This document shows positions 1-4,487 of a DNA stretch of 6,656 bases, piece by piece; the stretch's first letter is position 1; each line of letters begins with the position of its first letter. This DNA is from CAZOIA01 sp964579675 (lineage in GTDB: Bacteria; Planctomycetota; Phycisphaerae; UBA1845; PWPN01), in NCBI GenBank assembly GCA_964579675.1, contig CAZOIA010000269.1, positions 1-6,656 of the forward strand, written 5' to 3'. The position numbers and the translations under genes were made by a program. A model generated the notes under the pieces. It was not told where the DNA came from. It made no database searches and saw only the letters and a list, made by a program, of their open reading frames with translations.

Positions 1-2
1 GA

Positions 3-329
3 ATGCCGACGCAACTCGGCCTGCTGGAGCGGTTCCACGGCACGCTGAAGACCGAGGAGGTGTACTGGAATCAGTACGACGATCCCCGCGACGCGAGGCA
101 AAAGCTCGGGATCTTTCGGGAACGGTATAACCAGGCGCGTCCACACTGGGCTCTGGTGGCCGCTGACCCGACGACGGCCCCAGCCCGGGTGCTGATCCCG
201 CATGAGGTGTACGTGAAGGATTGTAAGGTCAACCCACCGTCGTGGTCCCGGTGGGTCGGCTGGCTGGAAAAGGACCAGGCAACCGAGGCTCAACCCCCAA
301 ACAGAACCGGCCTCAGAGTCTCAGCTTGA
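3..329 (+). CDS. Transposase, C-terminal part (integrase catalytic domain), cut by window edge
   Basis: This is the end of a DDE/integrase-fold (rve type) transposase. The stretch LLERFHGTLKTEEVYW, followed by a YNQARPHWAL segment, is typical of the C-terminal half of this domain in IS3/IS481-like elements. The glutamate at residue 9 (codon 27-29) fits the last acidic residue of the DDE triad. The two Asp residues, the N-terminal helix-turn-helix and the left end of the element would lie outside the window. The ATG at position 3 is probably internal, because the reading begins in the middle of a conserved motif. The C-terminus, with a Trp-rich PSWSRWVGW segment, looks natural and ends at TGA 327-329. 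The exact IS family cannot be set from this fragment, nor can it be told whether the full gene is intact. Confidence 0.8.
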   Translation: MPTQLGLLERFHGTLKTEEVYWNQYDDPRDARQKLGIFRERYNQARPHWALVAADPTTAPARVLIPHEVYVKDCKVNPPSWSRWVGWLEKDQATEAQPPNRTGLRVSA

Positions 330-498
330 AACCCGTGGCAAGACAATCGGTGCTCTTCACCGTGCTGGTCGAATGGGGGCGGATGCCGGTACTATGCAGC
401 GTTGGTGTCTGCGGTGAGCGACCAGCCAAATGTAGTCTCTCGCCAGGGAGTCACGCAACGATTGTCAGGCACCAGAAACGCTCTCAGAGGACACTGCC
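330..498. other. Gene-free gap between transposase and HEPN gene
   Basis: I see no convincing gene here. The right end of the insertion element should lie in this gap or just after it, but a terminal inverted repeat cannot be named without the left end. A weak -10-like TACTAT occurs at 390-395 with no good -35 partner. The last bases hold the ribosome binding site AGAGGA at 486-491, seven bases before the ATG at 499. The promoter of the downstream operon is expected here but is not recognisable by eye. Confidence 0.5.
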
Positions 499-1518
499 AT
501 GTTTGACGATGTAATCCGCGAACTTCGTCGTCTCGGACATGGAGTTACTGTGTCCATTGACTTGCCCGACGACGAAGAAGAGTACTTTGACCGCCGTTGC
601 CCCAATCCAGAATGCGGCGCGGGTTTTAAGGTACTATCAGAGGACTGGTCCAACAAGATCAGCTGTGAAGTCGTCTACTGCCCGATCTGTCGGTTCGAGG
701 CGGATCCATCAGAATGGAACACCCCCGGGCAACAGCGATACCTCGAAAAGGCTGCCGAGAAACACATGAGCCAACGGCTCGACAACGCATTGACCAGAAA
801 CGCGAGACGGTTTAATCAGCAACAACCGCGGAGTGACTTACTTCAGATCTCAATGTCGTATCGCCCAAGTCCCCTTCCTATCTTGCTTCCAGTAAGCACT
901 TCCGAATTGATGCGACAGAAATCCGCCTGTGAGAAATGCGGGTGCCGGTATTCGTCAATTGGGGCTGCCTTCTTCTGCCCGGCCTGCGGGCATAACTCTG
1001 CTGTATCGACATTCGATGCTGCCGTTCAGACAGTCCGCAAGACGATTGGCTCAGTTCCAGCCATTCGGGAGGCTTTGATCGCTGCTGAGAACAAAGACAC
1101 CGCAGAGGATTCCATTCGCCACATCTGCGAGAACGGCTTGGTCAACTTGGTGTCCGCGTTTCAGCGATTCGCGGAGGCCCATTTTGAGTCGTTGCCCAAT
1201 TCATCAGAATTCAATCCGCGCCCCAACGTCTTCCAGAATCTCGACGAGTCGAGCGACCTCTGGCGTTCGGCTATCGGTAGTGGATATGACGACATGATGA
1301 CGGGGCCAGAATTGTCTGACTTGAAACGATTCTTTCAGCAGCGCCATATACTTGCCCACAAGGGAGGTCTCGTAGATCAGGGATACCTTGACAGATCAAG
1401 TGATCATAGATACTCAGTCGGCCAACGGCTTGTCGTTGATGAACAGGCCGTCCTGCGGCTGGGAGACTTAGTGTTCAAGCTGGTGAACAAACTGCGGGAA
1501 TATGGCGGTGACATGTGA
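499..1518 (+). CDS. Double zinc-ribbon protein with C-terminal HEPN-like domain (putative RNase)
   Basis: A 339-residue protein, probably cytoplasmic: no signal peptide or membrane segment is visible. Two zinc-binding cysteine clusters come first: C34/C39 with C61/C64, and C144/C147 (plus C149) with C160/C163. The C-terminal part, roughly residues 170-339, is mostly helical by composition. It carries QRHILAHKGGLVDQGYL, in which R282 and H287 form an R-x4-H motif (codons 1342-1359). This arrangement, with Gly and Val-Asp shortly after the His, is typical of HEPN domains, many of which are metal-independent RNases in toxin-antitoxin, abortive infection and CRISPR effectors. The zinc ribbons could bind nucleic acid or a partner. 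The start is supported by AGAGGA seven bases upstream. The protease gene follows after 30 bases on the same strand, so the two are probably co-transcribed. I do not recognise a named family. It could also be a non-catalytic HEPN protein; the HEPN assignment rests on one motif plus the overall pattern. Confidence 0.72.
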   Translation: MFDDVIRELRRLGHGVTVSIDLPDDEEEYFDRRCPNPECGAGFKVLSEDWSNKISCEVVYCPICRFEADPSEWNTPGQQRYLEKAAEKHMSQRLDNALTRNARRFNQQQPRSDLLQISMSYRPSPLPILLPVSTSELMRQKSACEKCGCRYSSIGAAFFCPACGHNSAVSTFDAAVQTVRKTIGSVPAIREALIAAENKDTAEDSIRHICENGLVNLVSAFQRFAEAHFESLPNSSEFNPRPNVFQNLDESSDLWRSAIGSGYDDMMTGPELSDLKRFFQQRHILAHKGGLVDQGYLDRSSDHRYSVGQRLVVDEQAVLRLGDLVFKLVNKLREYGGDM

Positions 1519-1548
1519 CTAAGGCCGAGGAACGCCGAGGGCACAACG

Positions 1549-2259
1549 ATGGAATGGTATGAAGCAGTTGAATACGTCACGCCATATGTTGTTAAGATTT
1601 CGACTCCTCGCGGATCCGGGACGGGTTTCTTCGTCTCAGCCTCCGCGACGACTGACATATGTGCGATTGCGACAGCCGCTCACGTTGTAAGTGACTCCAA
1701 CTGGTGGGAGGAGCCGATCCGCCTTTATCATCCCCAGTCCGGCCAGTCTCGCATATTGCGGCATTCGGATCGGTCACTCCACTTCGAGTACGATATGGAT
1801 ACGGCTGCTATTCTGTTTAGCAAAGGCAATCTGCCTTTCCCCGCAGCTCCCATGCCGTTCACACCAGAAGGCAAGTACTTCAGGGTCGGGAACGAAATCG
1901 GATGGCTGGGCTTTCCGGCTATGTCCCCTTCGAGTCTGTGCTTCTTCAGCGGGAGAGTGAGCTTGTGGCAGCAGGACCAAGGCGCTTACCTGGTTGATGG
2001 TGTAACAATTAACGGAGTTAGCGGAGGACCAGCATTCACAATACCTGGCAATCAGCAAGCAGTCCTTGTTGGCGTCGTATCAGCGTACATCCCGAATCTG
2101 GCAACGGGACAGACGCTCCCTGGGTTGAGTGTTATTAGAGATGTCAGACAATTCCAGGAATTGGCAAGACGATTCCAGAGTCTCGATGAAGCAGCCGAAC
2201 AACAGGAGCCACCGCGTCCCCCTGAAGGTGAACACATGCCATCGCGAACCGGCTTCTAA
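1549..2259 (+). CDS. Cytoplasmic trypsin-like serine protease
   Basis: A 236-residue chymotrypsin-fold (S1/trypsin-like_2) peptidase. The triad can be read directly: H45 in ATAAHVV, D84 in YDMDTAAIL (D82 is a less likely alternative) and S158 in NGVSGGPAF. GSGTGFFV at residues 22-29 is the usual first strand of this fold. The fold begins almost at the N-terminus, with no signal peptide, membrane anchor or PDZ domain, unlike periplasmic Deg/HtrA proteases, so it should act in the cytoplasm. The last 25 or so residues form a charged, Pro-rich tail (EQQEPPRPPEGEH). The start has GAGGG at 1537-1541, seven bases before ATG. A near copy, GCCGAGG, precedes it at 1524-1530. The gene lies 30 bases after the HEPN gene, and together they look like an operon. 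Such proteases occur in bacterial conflict systems, where they process effectors or targets. That role here is inference; the peptidase assignment itself is strong. Confidence 0.88.
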   Translation: MEWYEAVEYVTPYVVKISTPRGSGTGFFVSASATTDICAIATAAHVVSDSNWWEEPIRLYHPQSGQSRILRHSDRSLHFEYDMDTAAILFSKGNLPFPAAPMPFTPEGKYFRVGNEIGWLGFPAMSPSSLCFFSGRVSLWQQDQGAYLVDGVTINGVSGGPAFTIPGNQQAVLVGVVSAYIPNLATGQTLPGLSVIRDVRQFQELARRFQSLDEAAEQQEPPRPPEGEHMPSRTGF

Positions 2260-2268
2260 TAGAAGCTG
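2250..2268 (+). other. Small hairpin spanning the protease stop codon
   Basis: The last codon, the stop (2257-2259) and the bases after it can fold into a stem of eight pairs. 2250-2257 faces 2261-2268 across an AAT loop, with one G-T wobble. No T run follows, so it is not a standard terminator. It could stabilise the 3' end of the mRNA or be chance. Confidence 0.3.
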
Positions 2269-2383
2269 AGAGGAATGTTCGAGGTGCCCCGGCCATATCC
2301 TCATATTGCCTTCTGAACTCGGCAACCCAAAGTCGCTCCTGCTCGCCCCCGCTAGCAACCCTGCATTGTCCGGCCTTGTGTGC

Positions 2384-2402
2384 CACTGCTCTATGAGCAG
2401 TG
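2384..2402 (+). terminator. Likely terminator hairpin after the HEPN-protease operon
   Basis: CACTGCTC at 2384-2391 and GAGCAGTG at 2395-2402 form a perfect eight-pair stem with a TAT loop, followed by TTT at 2403-2405. It lies about 125 bases past the protease stop and ahead of the convergent cytochrome gene, where a terminator is expected. The T run is short, so efficiency may be modest. On the - strand no T run follows this stem. Confidence 0.5.
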
Positions 2403-2421
2403 TTTGCGGTGTTCACTGCTC
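2384..2421. repeat. Three-part repeat allowing two exclusive hairpins
   Basis: The arm CACTGCTC occurs twice (2384-2391 and 2414-2421) on either side of a single complementary GAGCAGTG (2395-2402). The middle arm can pair with either one, giving a 3-base or an 11-base loop. For transcripts from the - strand, the 2414-2421 arm is made first, about 26 bases after the cytochrome stop. The region may therefore serve as a two-way termination or 3'-end structure for both converging operons. The repeats are seen directly; the function is inferred. Confidence 0.5.
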
Positions 2422-2446
2422 CCGGACTTCTCTCAACGCGACCAGG

Positions 2447-2983
2447 TCATTGGAACGTCTGCTGTTCGGGCTTGAGGATGGCATGGTTTCCATGGCAATC
2501 GGTGCAGACTGGATTGTCGAGGACCATTCGCCCATTTGGACGACGCTTGCCGTACCACTTCTTGACGAACTCGTCATAGTCTTCGCCGGTCTTGTGCGTG
2601 GGGTGGCAGGATTTGCAGAAGGGGACAATTTCCGACCGGCCGAAGGTTACGTCCGGGGTGATGATGTTCAGTTCGTCGCCGCCGTGCTCTTCCGACGGAC
2701 CATGACAGGAAACGCACACGATCTCAGCCGCCACGTGTTTGGCGGCTATTGGCTCATCGGCCAGGTCCATGTGACAGACCAGACAGGCGGAGTTGTCCGT
2801 CTGCCCACCGCTGTCATAAAGCGCCTGCTCACGTTGCACGGTGGCTCTCGCCTGCTTCGTGTTGGAGGTGCTGAAGGTGCTACGACTCTGACATCCGCCG
2901 ACGGCCAGGCAGGCAGTCAGAGTGGTGGCCAGAGCGAGCGCTACGCTCAAACCGGCTCGGCAGCAAACGTGGCCCACCGCCAT
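2447..2983 (-). CDS. Tetraheme cytochrome c lipoprotein
   Basis: A 178-residue exported electron carrier. Four CxxCH heme-attachment motifs are visible: CLVCH (67-71), CVSCH (90-94), CKSCH (123-127) and CTDCH (160-164). Extra histidines at 83, 100, 130 and 167 could be the distal ligands of bis-His hemes. The N-terminus has a hydrophobic stretch at about 10-30 and ends in a lipobox, VGGC (lipidated Cys 31) or the earlier LTAC (Cys 25), so the protein should be membrane-anchored outside the cytoplasm. I chose the ATG at 2981-2983. It starts one base after the TGA of the upstream reductase (TGATATG) and puts the signal peptide directly at the N-terminus. An upstream in-frame start at 3055 would add 24 residues inside the reductase gene and bury the signal. 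Translation is probably coupled to the upstream gene. It is a short member of the multiheme cytochrome c3/NapC-like class; the exact family is not clear. Confidence 0.87.
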   Translation of the reverse strand: MAVGHVCCRAGLSVALALATTLTACLAVGGCQSRSTFSTSNTKQARATVQREQALYDSGGQTDNSACLVCHMDLADEPIAAKHVAAEIVCVSCHGPSEEHGGDELNIITPDVTFGRSEIVPFCKSCHPTHKTGEDYDEFVKKWYGKRRPNGRMVLDNPVCTDCHGNHAILKPEQQTFQ

Positions 2984-2984
2984 A

Positions 2985-4118
2985 TCAGACCCATTCCCAA
3001 TCCTTGAGCCACTGGTAGTCTTCGGGCAGGTTGGCCCACATTTCCGTAACGGCATGTTGCAGGCGTCGCGCCTCGGAAGTATCGAGTTTACGCCGTTCGG
3101 TTACGGCCATTGCGGCGTTGCGGACCTGATCCACGGTGACTAATCCGGGGATCGGGGAGGTGAGGGCGTCGTTGCAGAGCACGTATCGCAACGTGAGGCG
3201 AGCCCGCTCGTCGTCGGCTTTCTTGCTGGGCGAGTCGGGGGCCCCCCGCGAGCGAAAAACCGAACCGCTCGCAAAAGGTTTGATCCCGAACCAGCCAACG
3301 TTGTGCTTCTTGACCGCATCGATAAGGCTTGCGCTGGGGTTATCCTTTGAGCCGGGGGCATCCGGTATCGGCTTCCACCCGTCCTTGGAGGGCTCAACTC
3401 GGCCGTGGGCTTTCTTGGAACCGGCGGTATAGGGCACAACTACAACCTCGATCTGCTCGGGATAGGTTCTGATCATGCGGATGGCCCAATCGTGCTTGTG
3501 CGTGGATATACCGCAGAAGCGGACCTTGCCGAGCTTCTTGGCCTTGTCCAGGGCCTCGACGATGGCATGTTCGTGCTCGATGGTATGGTTGGTCTTGGGT
3601 TGCCAGTAGCACGTAATCCGCCAGAGGTCAACGTAGTCCAGCTTGGCCTGGCGCAGGCCCGCGTCGAAGCCTTCGAGGAGCTTCTTGGCGCTTTGCCACT
3701 CTTTGAAGCGCATCTCGTGCTCGTAGCAGGAGTAGCCGAGGTACATCTTGTCTCGCCGCCCCTGCAGGGCCTGGGCATAGGCAACGACCTCCTGGCCGGT
3801 ACACGCATCTATGTAGTTGAAGCCGCAGTCGATGCAGGCGCTGACCACGTCGTGACGATTCTTCATGAACTCCTCAGAACCGACCTTATGGGGGATCTTC
3901 TTCCAGTGACCGCCCAGGCTGACGGCTCCGATCATGAGCCCGGTCTTCCCCAGCGGACGGTACTCCATGTTCTTGTTGTAGTTGAGGACCTTGGACTTCG
4001 GGTCGTGCGGTTTGGCGGAGTCCGCCGCTTCCGCGGCGCCCAGAGCGGCCGTGATGCTTGCGGCAGCGACTGCTCCATCCCGCATGAACTCTCGCCGCGT
4101 CACTTGCTCGTCGGCCAT
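2985..4118 (-). CDS. Tat-exported aldo/keto reductase-like protein with degenerate active site
   Basis: A 377-residue protein. TRREFMRDG at residues 7-15 followed by an Ala-rich hydrophobic stretch is a twin-arginine signal, with cleavage likely near residue 32. From about residue 52 it follows the aldo/keto reductase (AKR) barrel: YRPLGKTGLMIGAVSLGG, then GFNYIDAC, DYVDLWRI, KVRFCGIST, FGIKPFASG and SPIPGLVTVDQVRNAA. Of the usual Asp-Tyr-Lys-His tetrad only D104 remains. The Tyr region is shortened to DACTGQE, the Lys position reads Ser (about 130) and the His position reads Thr (about 169). Normal NADPH-dependent carbonyl reduction is therefore doubtful. A CIDC pair (95-98) and C106 lie near the would-be active site. 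The start is firm: GGGAGGA at 4125-4131, six bases before ATG. The tetraheme cytochrome follows with a one-base gap. An oxidoreductase with a different chemistry, or a binding protein, is possible. Confidence 0.85.
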   Translation of the reverse strand: MADEQVTRREFMRDGAVAAASITAALGAAEAADSAKPHDPKSKVLNYNKNMEYRPLGKTGLMIGAVSLGGHWKKIPHKVGSEEFMKNRHDVVSACIDCGFNYIDACTGQEVVAYAQALQGRRDKMYLGYSCYEHEMRFKEWQSAKKLLEGFDAGLRQAKLDYVDLWRITCYWQPKTNHTIEHEHAIVEALDKAKKLGKVRFCGISTHKHDWAIRMIRTYPEQIEVVVVPYTAGSKKAHGRVEPSKDGWKPIPDAPGSKDNPSASLIDAVKKHNVGWFGIKPFASGSVFRSRGAPDSPSKKADDERARLTLRYVLCNDALTSPIPGLVTVDQVRNAAMAVTERRKLDTSEARRLQHAVTEMWANLPEDYQWLKDWEWV

Positions 4119-4180
4119 ATCAAGTCCTCCCAGTCACGCCTCAGGAAACCGTTTGGCAGAGCTTCGCCCTCACACCCCAG

Positions 4181-4200
4181 GCGGGGGACGGGACCCCCGC
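4181..4200. repeat. GC-rich perfect hairpin in the leader of the AKR gene
   Basis: GCGGGGG (4181-4187) pairs with CCCCCGC (4194-4200) across a six-base loop. It lies 63-82 bases upstream of the AKR start codon, so it would be in that gene's 5' untranslated RNA. It might be a leader structure or one copy of a dispersed palindromic repeat. No T run follows on either strand. Confidence 0.4.
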
Positions 4201-4215
4201 GACCAAGTTGGCGTG

Positions 4216-4227
4216 AGTGTATACACT
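4216..4227. promoter_or_regulatory. 12-base perfect palindrome, candidate operator
   Basis: AGTGTATACACT reads the same on both strands. Sites centred on GTATAC are typical of dimeric helix-turn-helix repressors such as the GntR family. It sits about 100 bases upstream of the AKR start and 260 bases upstream of the FAD oxidoreductase start, in the divergent intergenic region. No regulator gene is present in the window, so the binding protein is unknown. Confidence 0.35.
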
Positions 4228-4244
4228 GTGGCCACCCCTTGCAA
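4218..4244 (-). promoter_or_regulatory. Possible promoter for the AKR-cytochrome operon
   Basis: Reading the - strand, TTGCAA (4244-4239) and TATACA (4223-4218) each match four of six sigma-70 consensus bases, with a rather short 15-base spacer. The -10-like box overlaps the 12-base palindrome, which would suit repression. The evidence is weak, and sigma consensus in the presumed phylum is poorly known. Confidence 0.2.
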
Positions 4245-4254
4245 GGAGGATGGC

Positions 4255-4347
4255 ATGGATTCCGGGGCTGAGTGTCGTCACGATGCCCCGGAATCCGGAT
4301 ACAGCCAGCATGCGCGGATGGTGCCACGCCGCAAGCGACCCCGATGA
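4255..4347 (+). CDS. Possible 30-codon leader peptide ORF
   Basis: A full AAGGAGG Shine-Dalgarno sequence at 4243-4249 stands five bases before an ATG. That ATG opens a 30-codon frame (MDSGAECRHDAPESGYSQH, ending in RRKRPR) and stops at TGA 4345-4347. It lies ahead of the FAD oxidoreductase gene on the same strand. Codons 1-14 contain a perfect 12-base inverted repeat. No protein family is recognisable. It could be a regulatory upstream ORF or leader peptide, or a chance frame after a purine-rich run. The main support is the quality and spacing of the ribosome binding site. Confidence 0.22.
   Translation: MDSGAECRHDAPESGYSQHARMVPRRKRPR
4257..4296. repeat. 12-base perfect inverted repeat with 16-base loop
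   Basis: GGATTCCGGGGC at 4257-4268 is the exact reverse complement of GCCCCGGAATCC at 4285-4296. As RNA this would be a stable stem, starting at the last base of the candidate leader ATG and just after a strong AAGGAGG. It could affect ribosome access or mRNA stability, or be a dispersed repeat or protein-binding site. Confidence 0.5.
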
Positions 4348-4360
4348 CGGTGCGACGGAG

Positions 4361-4390
4361 TTGACGTACTACGCCGGGCGCGTACATATG
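4361..4390 (+). promoter_or_regulatory. Possible promoter for the FAD oxidoreductase gene
   Basis: TTGACG at 4361-4366 matches five of six -35 bases. The -10 candidates are TACATA at 4383-4388 (16-base spacer) or CATATG at 4385-4390 (18-base spacer), each with only three matches. The position, about 100 bases before the start codon, is suitable. If this is the promoter, the candidate leader ORF and the inverted repeat would lie outside the transcript. Confidence 0.25.
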
Positions 4391-4471
4391 GCAAGTATTG
4401 ACGGCTCTCTGGCGGTCAGAGGTTCAGCCCCGTTGGCCCCGGGCCAGCGTTCTGGTAAGGGCTCGCAAGGG

Positions 4472-4477
4472 AAGGAG
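4472..4477 (+). promoter_or_regulatory. Ribosome binding site that decides the FAD oxidoreductase start
   Basis: AAGGAG lies ten bases before the ATG at 4488. That start puts the twin-arginine motif at residues 12-18, as expected of a Tat signal. The alternative in-frame TTG at 4398 would add 30 unrelated residues in front of the signal. Confidence 0.7.
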
Positions 4478-4487
4478 TACCCCAAGA

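Noticed and set aside
2306..3007. 233-codon + strand frame opposite the cytochrome gene
   Set aside because: The opposite strand carries four CxxCH motifs and a lipoprotein signal. This frame shows no domain and is a shadow of that gene.
2984..3055. Upstream in-frame start adding 24 residues to the cytochrome
   Set aside because: The extension would lie wholly inside the AKR gene and place a polar segment before the signal peptide. The ATG at 2981-2983 gives a normal lipoprotein N-terminus.
3405..4271. Long + strand open frame opposite the AKR gene
   Set aside because: It is the mirror of the AKR codons on a GC-rich strand. It has no ribosome binding site and no recognisable motifs, while the - strand has a Tat signal and AKR motifs.
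4398..4487. TTG start for the FAD oxidoreductase 90 bases upstream
   Set aside because: The Tat signal would then begin 30 residues in, and the AAGGAG site fits the ATG at 4488.
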